From Paeniglutamicibacter psychrophenolicus (lineage in GTDB: Bacteria; Actinomycetota; Actinomycetes; Actinomycetales; Micrococcaceae): 64,000 nt of DNA. Below, piece by piece: positions 28,085-36,706 of this stretch (within the stretch, counting starts at the first letter, position 1; each line of letters begins with the position of its first letter). The stretch lies in assembly GCF_017876575.1 (NCBI RefSeq), contig NZ_JAGIOE010000001.1, positions 3,204,443-3,268,442 of the forward strand, given 5' to 3'. The notes beneath the pieces were generated by a model, which saw nothing but the letters and a program-made list of their open reading frames with translations, searched no databases and was not told where the DNA came from. The position numbers and the translations under genes are program-made.

Positions 28085-28545
28085 GCGGCTACTCCCCGAG
28101 GTGGTTGGGTGTCGATCGATTCGATGATGAACGTCTGGATGGCGGCCAGCCGGGCGTCGCCGCGTTCGTAGCCGGGCAGGAACGAGACGCCCGGGGATCC
28201 GGCGCAGCGCATCGCCCACTTCGCTCCCCCGCCCTCCCGCGTCGGCGGGACCGGCCAGCGAATCGGGCCACTGGAGGATCACCTACGGGTCCAGCCAGGT
28301 GATCGGGTCGGTGGCATGCTGCAAGTGGCCGATGCGCGGCTTCTCCCAGGTCAAGCCCGGTGCCGCGAAGTCCCCCGGGCTGGATTGCCAGCGCACCGCG
28401 ATCCCCCCATGGTGGGACGGCCGCCGGATCGGAGGGCGCCGCGCTGGCGTCGGTGGACAGCGACTGTTCGAAGAGGAACGAGACCCAGCCGGGCTGGAAA
28501 GAGCACTGCATCGAGGCGGTGGCGGTGTCCCCGGCGCCCGGTCCG
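28085..28545 (-). pseudogene. decayed C-terminal fragment of an alpha/beta-hydrolase (DUF2319/PF10081-like)
   Basis: Reading the minus strand across frames gives GGIAVRWQSSPGDF, then EKPRIGHLQHATDPITWLDP, an in-frame TAG, then VILQWPDSLAG, and after another frame change AMRCAGSPGVSFLPG. This follows the C-terminus of the large actinobacterial alpha/beta-hydrolase family, which as I recall it has a PRI-YLQH-DP-TWW motif, a P-WL motif and MRWFP-VTF. An in-frame stop and at least two frameshifts are present, and the 5' two thirds of the gene are missing. The fragment begins right after the fprA stop. Confidence 0.6.
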
Positions 28546-28552
28546 CACTGCC

Positions 28553-30064
28553 TCAGGCGCGGGCGCCGGCGGTCTGGTCCACCGTGCGCGAGACGGCGAC
28601 CATCTCCTCGCGGTCCACGACCTTGACGCGCTCGCGCACCACGGGACCTGCCGGGGTGGGTGCCGGGGCGGCGGCCGCACCGAGGGCCTGCTCGTGCGCA
28701 TCCAGCGCGAGCCAGCCGTCCCAGCTGGTGTAGGCGACGTCCTTGGCGGCCAGCAGGGCCGGCACGGCCTCGGGCGCGGGGTTCGCGGCCACCGGCAGCC
28801 CGTGCAGGTCCGCCAGCAGGTGGGCGATGGTTTCGGCGGCGTCGGACTTGGTGTGGCCGATCAGGCCGACCGGTCCGCGCTTGATCCAGCCGGTGGCGTA
28901 GAGCCCGGGAACCTGGGTGCCGGCGGCGTCCAGCACCTTGCCCTCGAGGTTCGGCACGGTGCCGGTGCGCCCGTCGTACTCGATCTCCGGCAGTGCCGAG
29001 CCGAAGTAGCCGATGGCGCGGTAGACGGCCTGCACGGGGTAGTCGACGAGCTCGCCGGTGCCGCGCGCGTTGCCGGTGCCGTCCAGCTCCTGGCGCTCGA
29101 ACCTGATGCCGGCGACCTTGCCGTCGGTGCCGGTGACCTCCACCGGGGAGTGCAGGAAGTGCAGGTGCAGGCGGCGGCGCGGGCGCCCGGACCCGGTGGC
29201 GGCCGCAGCCTCCCCGCGCTCCTCGCGCTCTTCCTGCTCGATGAGCCAGTTGGTCAGCGTGCCGACCATGGTCTTGACCTGGTTGTTGGTCTTGATCGCG
29301 GTATCGGAGGCAGCGTCGAACTCGAAGTCCTCCGGGTAGAGCACGATGTCCACGTCCTGGCTGTGGCTCAGCTCGCGCAGCTCCAGCGGGGTGAACTTGA
29401 CCTGGGCCGGGCCGCGGCGGCCGAAGACGTGCACGTCGGTGACCGGGGATGCGGCCAGGCCGCGATACACGTTCTCCGGGATCTCGGTGACCAAAAGGTC
29501 CTCGGCGTGCTTGGAGAGCACGCGGGCCACGTCCAGGGCCACGTTGCCGTTGCCCAGCACCGCGACCTGCGTGGCTTCGAGCGGCCAGGTGCGCGGCACG
29601 TCCGGCTGGCCGTCGTACCAGGAGACGAAGTCCGCGCCGCCGTATGAGCCGTCCAGCTCGATGCCCGGGATGTTCAGGTCCGCGTCGTTGATGGCGCCGG
29701 TGGCGAAAATGACGGCGTCGTAGTGCTCGCGCAGCTCCGCGATCGACAGGTCGGTGCCGTAGTCGACGTTGCCGAAGAAGCGGATGTCGCCGCGGTCCAG
29801 CACCTTGTGCAGCGCCTTGACGATGCCCTTGATGCGCGGGTGGTCCGGGGCGACGCCGTAGCGGATCAGCCCGTACGGTGCCGGGTAGCGGTCGAAGAGG
29901 TCGATCGCGAGCTCGAAGTCGCGATCGGCCTTGGTGAGGATGTCCGCGGCGTAGACGCCGGCCGGGCCCGCGCCGATGATGGCCACGCGCAGCGGGCGCG
30001 AAGTGAAGGCGGCGGGGGTCGGGACGGGCGTCGCGACGGGGGCCGGCGTGTTTTTTTCGGTCAT
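28553..30064 (-). CDS. FprA-type ferredoxin-NADP reductase
   Basis: The 503-residue flavoprotein is of the adrenodoxin reductase/FprA type and moves electrons between NADPH and ferredoxin. The FAD Rossmann motif is RVAIIGAGPAGVYAAD near residue 26. DRYPAPYGLIRYGVAPDHPRIK is diagnostic. The NADP site is QVAVLGNGNVALDVARVL. The segment GLYATGWIKRGPVGLIGHTKSDA closes the FAD site. GGAGG precedes the ATG. Its place at the end of the sulfur cluster suggests that it supplies reduced ferredoxin to sulfite reductase. No ferredoxin gene is seen here. Confidence 0.9.
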   Translation of the reverse strand: MTEKNTPAPVATPVPTPAAFTSRPLRVAIIGAGPAGVYAADILTKADRDFELAIDLFDRYPAPYGLIRYGVAPDHPRIKGIVKALHKVLDRGDIRFFGNVDYGTDLSIAELREHYDAVIFATGAINDADLNIPGIELDGSYGGADFVSWYDGQPDVPRTWPLEATQVAVLGNGNVALDVARVLSKHAEDLLVTEIPENVYRGLAASPVTDVHVFGRRGPAQVKFTPLELRELSHSQDVDIVLYPEDFEFDAASDTAIKTNNQVKTMVGTLTNWLIEQEEREERGEAAAATGSGRPRRRLHLHFLHSPVEVTGTDGKVAGIRFERQELDGTGNARGTGELVDYPVQAVYRAIGYFGSALPEIEYDGRTGTVPNLEGKVLDAAGTQVPGLYATGWIKRGPVGLIGHTKSDAAETIAHLLADLHGLPVAANPAPEAVPALLAAKDVAYTSWDGWLALDAHEQALGAAAAPAPTPAGPVVRERVKVVDREEMVAVSRTVDQTAGARA

Positions 30065-30076
30065 GGGGGTCCTCCT

Positions 30077-30112
30077 GGGCGTGTATCTGGGCGTCTAGCT
30101 GGGGGTGTAGCT
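30077..30112. repeat. three imperfect 12-bp tandem repeats upstream of fprA
   Basis: GGGCGTGTATCT, GGGCGTCTAGCT and GGGGGTGTAGCT follow one another in the gap between the siroheme gene and fprA, ending 12 bases before the fprA ATG region. They may be a slippage array. No function is evident. Confidence 0.7.
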
Positions 30113-30149
30113 GGATGAAAGGTGTTCGGGGGTGTTCTCGGCCGGCTAA

Positions 30150-31403
30150 TCAGCCGACGTTCAGCAGCTGCCGGGTGCGGGCGCCCGGAGCCAGGGCCGC
30201 TGCGGCATGTGGGCTGATGCGCACCACGTCTCCGATGACGATCACCGCCGGGTTCTGAACGCCGATCCGCGCCGCGGTGGCGGCGATGGAGTCCAGCCGG
30301 TCGATGGTGATGCGCTGGTCCGGGCACCAGCCGCGCTCGATGATCGCGACGGGGGTGTGGGCTGGCAGCCCGCGGCCCAGCAGCGTGGCGGTGTTGCGTG
30401 CCAGCCGGGCCACGCCCATCAGCAGGACCAGGGTGTGATCGGGCCGGGCAGGAAGCTCGGAGAGTTCCTCGTGGCCGGTGGCCATCGAGAAGCCGGTGGC
30501 CACCCCGCGGTGGGTGACGGGGATGCCGGCGGCGGCCGGGACGGAGATGGCGCTGGTGACCCCCGGGACGACGGAAACCTCGACGCCGTGCTCGCGGCAG
30601 TAGGCCGCTTCCTCGCCGCCGCGGCCCAGCACGAACGGGTCCCCGCCCTTGAGCCGCACCACGCGGTTGCCCGCCTGTGCCTCGGCGACCAGCACCGCGT
30701 TGATCTGATCCTGCGTGGCCAGGTGGTCACCGGGGGCCTTTCCGACCTCGATGACGCGCACGGACGGGTCGAGCTCGGCCAGCAGCTCGCGCGGGCCCAG
30801 CCGGTCGGCGACCACCACGTCGGCGGCGGCCAGCAGCCGGCGCCCGGTGACGGTGATCAGCCCGGGGTCTCCCGGGCCTCCGCCGACCAGGGCCACGGAT
30901 CCGGCGCCCGAGCGGCGCCGGCGCAGCGGCAGCAGCCCGGTGTCTGCGGCCAAGGCGATGGCGTTGCGCAGCCCTGCGGCGCGGCGCGGGTCACCGCCGG
31001 CGGTGACAGCCACGGTGGTTCCCTCCCCGGTCCGCGCGACGGCGGGGGTCCAGGCGCTGGAGGCTGTTTGGTCCGAGGCGTTGACGCACCAGGTCTGCCG
31101 CGCGTCGGCGTCGGCCGAAACCCGCGCGTCGATCTCCTTGTTGCCGGTGGCGGTGTGGGCCAGCCACATGCCGTCCAGGTCCCCGGGCTCGTAGCCGCGG
31201 CGCAGCCAGAGAAGCCGGCCCGCGGCCGCTGCCTCGGCGACCGGTGCGACGGCATCCGGCGCGATCACTGTGATCTTCGCCCCGGCCTCGAGCAGCTGCG
31301 CCACCCGGCGTGCGGCCACCTTGCCGGCGCCGACGCAGAGCACGTCCTTGCCGGCCAGGCGCAGGGCCAGCGGGTGGATGGGTGCCTCGTGGGATGTGGT
31401 CAT
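30150..31403 (-). CDS. siroheme synthase: Met8-like dehydrogenase fused to uroporphyrinogen-III C-methyltransferase
   Basis: The 417-residue fusion makes siroheme precursors. The N-terminal Met8/CysG-N part (about residues 1-155) has the NAD motif VLCVGAGKVAARRVAQLLEAG for dehydrogenating precorrin-2. The C-terminal SUMT part (about 168-410) has VALVGGGPGDPGLITV, VVRLKGGDPFVLGRGGEE and the VVPGVTSAISVPAAAGIP signature for SAM-dependent methylation. It is shorter than E. coli CysG. A separate chelatase gene in the same cluster could insert the iron. GAAGGAG precedes the ATG. The product feeds the sulfite reductase encoded upstream. Confidence 0.9.
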   Translation of the reverse strand: MTTSHEAPIHPLALRLAGKDVLCVGAGKVAARRVAQLLEAGAKITVIAPDAVAPVAEAAAAGRLLWLRRGYEPGDLDGMWLAHTATGNKEIDARVSADADARQTWCVNASDQTASSAWTPAVARTGEGTTVAVTAGGDPRRAAGLRNAIALAADTGLLPLRRRRSGAGSVALVGGGPGDPGLITVTGRRLLAAADVVVADRLGPRELLAELDPSVRVIEVGKAPGDHLATQDQINAVLVAEAQAGNRVVRLKGGDPFVLGRGGEEAAYCREHGVEVSVVPGVTSAISVPAAAGIPVTHRGVATGFSMATGHEELSELPARPDHTLVLLMGVARLARNTATLLGRGLPAHTPVAIIERGWCPDQRITIDRLDSIAATAARIGVQNPAVIVIGDVVRISPHAAAALAPGARTRQLLNVG

Positions 31404-31467
31404 GGCCTGCTCCTTCGGGTGGATGTGGTGCTGGGTGCGGTGGTGCGGGTGGCGGAATTCGGGTGGC

Positions 31468-32406
31468 TCATCGCCCGGCCCCCGGGGCCAGGCCGCGGCG
31501 GCGCAGCAACCGGCGTTCGGCCGGGGCGAAGACCAGCAGCTCGATCACGATGCCGACCACCAGGATGGCCAGGATCGCGCAGGAGACCACCGCCATCGAG
31601 GACAGGTCCCGGCCCTGCTGGAGCAGCGAACCCAGGCCGAAGCCGATGGACCCGCCGACCGCGATGATCTCCGCGGCCATCAGCGAGCGCCAGGAGAACG
31701 CCCAGCCCTGCTTGAGCCCTGCAAGGTAGCCGGGCAGTGCGGCCGGCAGCACGATGCGCAGCAGGCCCTGGGCGCGGGAGGCCCCGAGCACCGTGCCGAG
31801 CCGCCGGTACTGCGGCGGGACGGTGTCGACGCCGGAGAGCAGCCCGTTGATGATCGAGGGGGTGGCACCCATGACCACCACGAAGTAGACCGTGGCGTCG
31901 GTCAGGCCGAACCAGATGATGGCCGCCGGCACCCAGGCGACACTGGGCAGCACCTGCAGGCCGGAGACCAGCGGGCCCACGCCGCGGCGCAGCAGCGGGG
32001 AAGCGGCAAGCAGCAGACCCAGCGGGGTGCCGATGCCCAGGGCCAGCAGGAAACCGAACACGCCGCGCTGCAGCGAGGTCGCCACCGCCTCGGCCAGCCG
32101 GCCGTCGGCGGCCAGCGCCGCGGCGGTGCCGAACACCTCGATCGGGCCGGGCACCAGGTCCACCCGCGGGGAGGCGAACCAGGCGAAAAGCTGCCACAGG
32201 CTCAGCAGGGCCGCGAGCGTGCCCAGCGGCAGCAGCGCCCGGGTGGCGACGGGCCGCCGCGCGGGGGCGGTGTCCTCCTGCAGGTGGTCCAGTCCGGCCT
32301 CGAGTTCCTTCAGGTTGTCGAGCCGGTTGTCGATCGGGGTGTCGGTCGGGGCGTCGGTCGGGGTGTCGACGGCGGCAGAGGCGGTGGCGCTCTGGCTAGT
32401 GGGCAT
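31468..32406 (-). CDS. ABC transporter permease, sulfonate/nitrate/taurine type
   Basis: The 312-residue protein is a SsuC/TauC-like inner-membrane permease with about six helices. It has the BPD loop near residue 230 in the segment GLLRIVLPAALPGYLAGLKQG. The first 50 residues form a polar extension with TPTDAPTDTPID, encoded by a 12-bp tandem repeat. Its start overlaps the end of the ATPase gene by 11 bases, so the two are translationally coupled. It forms an importer with the next two genes. Confidence 0.88.
   Translation of the reverse strand: MPTSQSATASAAVDTPTDAPTDTPIDNRLDNLKELEAGLDHLQEDTAPARRPVATRALLPLGTLAALLSLWQLFAWFASPRVDLVPGPIEVFGTAAALAADGRLAEAVATSLQRGVFGFLLALGIGTPLGLLLAASPLLRRGVGPLVSGLQVLPSVAWVPAAIIWFGLTDATVYFVVVMGATPSIINGLLSGVDTVPPQYRRLGTVLGASRAQGLLRIVLPAALPGYLAGLKQGWAFSWRSLMAAEIIAVGGSIGFGLGSLLQQGRDLSSMAVVSCAILAILVVGIVIELLVFAPAERRLLRRRGLAPGAGR
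32331..32366. repeat. 12-bp tandem repeats in the permease N-terminal extension
   Basis: CGATCGGGGTGT, CGGTCGGGGCGT and CGGTCGGGGTGT run in tandem and encode the repeated four-residue TPTD/APTD/TPID motif. The array is in frame and outside the membrane domain. Confidence 0.75.
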
Positions 32407-33118
32407 GGTGGCGGATCTCCTCGCGCAGACGTGCGGTGATGTCTTGGGTGAGCTTCGCGGCCGCGGCCGGGTCGCTGCGCACCGATTCGTCGATCTCCCA
32501 TTGGGCGGCGATGCGGCCGGGGCGCGAGGAGAGCAGCAGCACGCGCTGGCCCAGGCGCACGGCCTCGCGGACGTTGTGGGTCACGAACACCACGGTGCGC
32601 CGGTGGGCGCGCCAGAGCCGTTCGAGCTCGTCGTGCAACAGGTCGCGGGTGATCGCATCCAGTGCGGCAAACGGTTCGTCCATCAGCAGCACCTCCTTGT
32701 CCTGCCCGAGTGCGCGGGCCAGCGAGGCGCGCTGGCGCATGCCGCCGGAGAGCTCGTGCGGGCGCTTGGCCCCGGCGTCGCCCAGGTGGACCAGCTCCAG
32801 CAGCCCGTCGGCCCGTTGGCGGCGTTCGGCGCGCGGGATCCCGCGCAGTTCCAGGGCGAGTTCGATGTTGGCGCGGGCGGTGAGCCAGGGCAGCAGCGCG
32901 GCGTCCTGGAACATGAACGCGGCACCTCCCGCCGGGACTGACACGGATCCGGCCGTGGGCGGCTCGAGCCCGGCGATCACGTTCAGCAGCGTGGACTTGC
33001 CGCAGCCCGAGGCCCCGAGCACTGCCACGAACTCGCCCGTGGCGATCACGGTGCTGATGCCGGAGAGCACCGGGGCCGCGCCGTAGTCCTTGGAGAGGTT
33101 CTCGATGACGATGCTCAT
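32396..33118 (-). CDS. ABC transporter ATP-binding protein, sulfonate/nitrate type
   Basis: The 240-residue SsuB/TauB-like ATPase has the Walker A motif GASGCGKST near residue 40, the signature LSGGMRQRASLARAL and the Walker B motif LLMDEPFAALD. The switch histidine is in VTHNVREAVRLG. The ATG at 33116-33118 overlaps the stop of the solute-binding protein gene (ATGA). It energises import with the adjacent permease. Confidence 0.92.
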   Translation of the reverse strand: MSIVIENLSKDYGAAPVLSGISTVIATGEFVAVLGASGCGKSTLLNVIAGLEPPTAGSVSVPAGGAAFMFQDAALLPWLTARANIELALELRGIPRAERRQRADGLLELVHLGDAGAKRPHELSGGMRQRASLARALGQDKEVLLMDEPFAALDAITRDLLHDELERLWRAHRRTVVFVTHNVREAVRLGQRVLLLSSRPGRIAAQWEIDESVRSDPAAAAKLTQDITARLREEIRHHAH

Positions 33119-34245
33119 GCCCCGGCCCCCGTTCCGGAAGCGGTGCGTGCGGCCCGGGCCTTCTCCAGGAACGAGGTGTCCACGAGCCCGTCGAGGCTCG
33201 CCGGTTCGGCCAGGGACGCGGCGGCGGCGTTGGCCAGCAGCCGCGGGTAGGCGCCGGACAGCGGGTCGGGCGTGAAGGAAAGCTTGCCCAGCGCGCGCTC
33301 GAGCACGGCCGGGGAAAGCGCGGCCCCGGCGAGCTGTTCCAGCGCGGTGTTCAGGGTGTCCAGCACCGAGTCCCGCTTGGCGGTGTTGATCCAGTCGAGC
33401 GCGGCCAGGTGCCCGCGCAGCAGGTCGTCGATGGTTTGGCGGTGGCGTTCGGCGAAGTCCGGGGACACCGCCAGCACCGTGGTGGGGAACTTGCCCGGCG
33501 CACCGGTGTCGGTGCCCTCCCACAGGTCCGCCTCGTCCACCAGCACGCGCGCACCGGCCTCCAGCACCAGCCGGGAGGCCCACGGCTCGGGCAGCCAGGC
33601 CCCGTCGATGGTCCCGGAGCGGAAGAGCTCCAGGGTCTGCGCGTTGGCCGTCGGGGTGATGGAAACCGCCCCTCCGCGCAGGTCGGTTTCCATCCCCTGG
33701 GCGGCCAGCCAGGTGCGCAGGGCGACGTCCTGGGTGCCGCCGAGCTGCGGGGTTGCCAGCGTCGTGCCGCGCAACGCGGCGGCGTCGGTGATCCCGGGGC
33801 GGACCACCAGCTGGGCGCCGCCCGCGGCGGCCCCCGCCACCACGCGAAGCCCGCGCCCGCCGCTGGAGGTGAAGGCCGCGATCGCCGGGTTCGGCCCCAG
33901 GTAGGCCGCGTCGATGGCCCCGGCATTCAGCGCCTCGACGGCGGCCGGTCCGGCCCCGAAGATGCTGGTTTCAAGCGTCGTGCCGGAAGCGGCAAGCTCG
34001 CGGGCGAACAGCCCGTTGGCGGTGCCGACCAGCGCCGGTGCGTGGGTGAGGTTGGCGAAGAAGCCCAGCCGCAGGGTGCCCGCGGGCCCGGTGGCCGAAG
34101 TGCCGGCCGTCCCGGGGCGCGGCACCGTGGTGGTGGCGGCGGCGCCGAGCATCAGCAGGCCCAGCAGCCCGGTGCCGCCGGCGAGCAGCGCCCGCCTCCC
34201 GGGGCCGCGGTGCGGCCCGTCGGCGGTGTACCGGATGGTGTCCAT
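33115..34245 (-). CDS. ABC transporter substrate-binding protein, sulfonate type
   Basis: The 376-residue SsuA/TauA-like periplasmic-type binding protein has a twin-arginine-like signal (GPGRRALLAGGTGLLGLLML) and no lipobox cysteine. The mature part begins TLRLGFFANLTHAPALVGTANGLF, typical of the NMT1/SsuA family. The ligand is probably an aliphatic sulfonate, sulfate ester or a related anion, judging by the cys genes around it. It lies about 40 bases after cysN and overlaps the ATPase gene. No SsuD-type desulfonating monooxygenase gene is in the window. Confidence 0.87.
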   Translation of the reverse strand: MDTIRYTADGPHRGPGRRALLAGGTGLLGLLMLGAAATTTVPRPGTAGTSATGPAGTLRLGFFANLTHAPALVGTANGLFARELAASGTTLETSIFGAGPAAVEALNAGAIDAAYLGPNPAIAAFTSSGGRGLRVVAGAAAGGAQLVVRPGITDAAALRGTTLATPQLGGTQDVALRTWLAAQGMETDLRGGAVSITPTANAQTLELFRSGTIDGAWLPEPWASRLVLEAGARVLVDEADLWEGTDTGAPGKFPTTVLAVSPDFAERHRQTIDDLLRGHLAALDWINTAKRDSVLDTLNTALEQLAGAALSPAVLERALGKLSFTPDPLSGAYPRLLANAAAASLAEPASLDGLVDTSFLEKARAARTASGTGAGA

Positions 34246-34288
34246 GAAGAAGGTGTCCTTGTCTGTGGGTGTGGTGCGGGCGGCGCGG

Positions 34289-35686
34289 CTAGGCTGCGGA
34301 GGTGCGCTCGCCGACCAGTCCGGCGGCAAGCGTGTTGCCCGATTGCGGGTCGATGACCAGGAACGCGCCGGTGCGGTGGTGGCGCGCATACGGCTCGGTG
34401 GGAAGCTCGCCGGCCAGGCGGAGCACCACGGTGCCGATGTCGTTCAGTTCCAGGCTGGCCGCGGGCAGCAGCCCGAAGTCCTCCAGGTCCAGTACCCCGG
34501 CGATGGAGCCGACCTTCGCCCGCAACGTGGCGGTGCCGTGCTTGACGAGCACCGTGGCCCCGGGGAGCAGCGGGGCCGGGGAGAGCCAGCACAGCTGGGC
34601 GTGGAGGTCCGCCGAGGATTCGGGCAGCGTGCCGGTGGCTGCGATGGTGTCCCCGCGGGCGATGTCCAGCTCGGCGGCAAGCCGCAGCGCCACCGAGGCG
34701 GGTGCCGTGGCGGTGTCGAGACTGACCCCGGCGGCGTCGATCCCGATGACCGTCGTCTCCCGGCGCGGGGCGCCCGGCGAGGCGACGGTGACCGGATCCC
34801 CCACGGAGACGGAGCCCGCGGCGATGGACCCGGCATAGGCGCGGTAGTCGCGGAACGCCTCCGGATCCAGGCACGGCGCCAGCGCGCCCTGGGGGCGCAG
34901 CACCAGCTGGACCGGGAAGCGGAAGTCCTCGGCCGCGGTGTCCGCCTCGTCGCGGGTCGGCAGGGATTCGAGCAGCCCCAGCAGCGTGGCCCCGGTGTAC
35001 CAGCCGGTGTGCGCGGAGCGTTCCACCACGTTGTCGCCGACCAGCGCGGAGACCGGCAGGACGTGCGGTGCCGGCAGGCCCAGTCCTGCGGCGACGCGCG
35101 CCACGTCGGCGGCGATGTCCGCGAAGCGTGCCTCGTCGTAGTCGACCAGATCGATCTTGTTCACCGCGACGATGACGTTTGGCACGCGCAGCAGGCCGAT
35201 GACGCCCAGGTGCCGGCGGGTCTGCTCGAGCACGCCCTTGCGGGCGTCGATGAGCACGATCGCGGCGTCCGCGGTGGAGGCCCCGGTGACGGTGTTGCGC
35301 GTGTACTGCACGTGTCCGGGGCAGTCGGCGAGCACGAAGGAGCGCTCACCGGTGGAAAAGTAGCGGTAGGCCACGTCGATGGTGATGCCCTGCTCGCGTT
35401 CGGCGCGCAGCCCGTCGGTGAGCAGCGCCAGGTCCAGGGTGCCGTCCCCGCCGCCGAAGCCGGTCGCCGCGGAGGTGCGGGCCAGCGACTCGAGGGTGTC
35501 GGCGAGCACGACCTTCGCGTCGTGCAGCAGCCGGCCGACGAGCGTGGACTTGCCGTCGTCGACGGAACCGGCGGTGGCGAAGCGGAAGAGCCCGCGCGTT
35601 CCCAGCGCCCGTGCGGCGTGGCCGAGTGCGGCCCCGTCAAGTACGGTGGTGTCCGCCGCGGCGGTGTCCAGGTTCGTGGTGCTCAT
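34289..35686 (-). CDS. cysN: sulfate adenylyltransferase subunit 1 (GTPase) CysN
   Basis: CysN is the GTPase subunit of ATP sulfurylase and drives formation of APS. The 465-residue protein has the elongation-factor-like G domain, with GSVDDGKSTLVGRLLHD at about 40-56, ADCPGHVQYTRN and NKID, followed by beta-barrel domains. It ends without a CysC APS-kinase domain, so this is the unfused form. Its ATG shares one base with the cysD stop (TAATG), which couples their translation. Confidence 0.95.
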   Translation of the reverse strand: MSTTNLDTAAADTTVLDGAALGHAARALGTRGLFRFATAGSVDDGKSTLVGRLLHDAKVVLADTLESLARTSAATGFGGGDGTLDLALLTDGLRAEREQGITIDVAYRYFSTGERSFVLADCPGHVQYTRNTVTGASTADAAIVLIDARKGVLEQTRRHLGVIGLLRVPNVIVAVNKIDLVDYDEARFADIAADVARVAAGLGLPAPHVLPVSALVGDNVVERSAHTGWYTGATLLGLLESLPTRDEADTAAEDFRFPVQLVLRPQGALAPCLDPEAFRDYRAYAGSIAAGSVSVGDPVTVASPGAPRRETTVIGIDAAGVSLDTATAPASVALRLAAELDIARGDTIAATGTLPESSADLHAQLCWLSPAPLLPGATVLVKHGTATLRAKVGSIAGVLDLEDFGLLPAASLELNDIGTVVLRLAGELPTEPYARHHRTGAFLVIDPQSGNTLAAGLVGERTSAA

Positions 35687-36645
35687 TAGAAATACCCGTC
35701 CTTCTTGCGGTCTTCCATGGCCGCCTCGGAGATGCGGTCATCGGCGCGGGTGGCCCCGCGTTCGGTGATGGTGGTGGTGGCGACCTCGGCGATGACCTTC
35801 GCGGTCGTGTCGGCCTCGGAAAGCACCGCCCCGGTGCAGGACATGTCCCCCACGGTGCGGTAGCGCACGGTGCGTGCCTGGACGGGAACGCCGGGCCCTG
35901 GCTGGCTGAACTCCCCGACGGCCCGCCACATGCCGGAGTGCTCGAAGACCTCGCGCTGGTGGGCGTAGTAGAGCGGGGGCAGCGCGATGTTTTCGCGTTC
36001 GATGTAGCGCCAGATGTCCAGTTCGGTCCAGTTGCTGATCGGGAAGGCCCGCACGTGCTGGCCCTGGGTGTGGCGCCCGTTGTAGAGGTTCCACAGCTCG
36101 GGGCGCTGGTTGCGCGGGTCCCACTGGCCGAACTCGTCGCGCAGGGAGAGGATGCGTTCCTTGGCCCGGGCCTTGTCCTCGTCGCGGCGTCCGCCGCCGA
36201 AGAGCACGTCAAAGCGGTTCTCGCCGATGGCATCGAGCAGCGGGGTGGTCTGCAGCGGGTTGCGGGTGCCGTCGGCGCGCTCGGTGAGCCGGCCGTCGTC
36301 GATGTAGTCCTGCACGCCGGCGACCACCAGGCGCAGGCCCAGCTTTTCGACGGTCTCGTCGCGGAAGGCGATGACCTCTTCGAAGTTGTGACCGGTGTCC
36401 ACGTGCAGCAGCGGGAAGGGCACGGTGCCGGGCCAGAACGCCTTGGTGGCCAGGTGCAGCATCACCACGGAGTCCTTGCCTCCGGAAAAGAGCATCGCGG
36501 GGCGCTCGAACTCGGCGACGACCTCGCGCAGGATGTGGATGGATTCGGCCTCCAGCGCGTCGAGCACGTCGATCTGGTGCGCGCTGCCGGGTGTGCCGGG
36601 TGCGGCGGGGACCGGACGCGCGGGGGCGGGTGCGGTGGTGCTCAT
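35686..36645 (-). CDS. cysD: sulfate adenylyltransferase subunit 2 CysD
   Basis: CysD is the catalytic PP-loop subunit of ATP sulfurylase, making APS from ATP and sulfate. The 319-residue protein has the PP-loop LFSGGKDSVVML near residue 53. LHVDTGHNFEEVIAFRD, the GGGRRDEDKARAKER segment and the ending EDRKKDGYF are all typical. A proline/alanine-rich stretch of about 25 residues leads the protein. It sits between cysH and cysN in the expected order. Confidence 0.96.
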   Translation of the reverse strand: MSTTAPAPARPVPAAPGTPGSAHQIDVLDALEAESIHILREVVAEFERPAMLFSGGKDSVVMLHLATKAFWPGTVPFPLLHVDTGHNFEEVIAFRDETVEKLGLRLVVAGVQDYIDDGRLTERADGTRNPLQTTPLLDAIGENRFDVLFGGGRRDEDKARAKERILSLRDEFGQWDPRNQRPELWNLYNGRHTQGQHVRAFPISNWTELDIWRYIERENIALPPLYYAHQREVFEHSGMWRAVGEFSQPGPGVPVQARTVRYRTVGDMSCTGAVLSEADTTAKVIAEVATTTITERGATRADDRISEAAMEDRKKDGYF

Positions 36646-36706
36646 CTCTGGCTCCTTCGTGGGTGTGTTGTGTCGGGAATGCGGCTCGGTGCCGCCGGGC
36701 CGGGGC

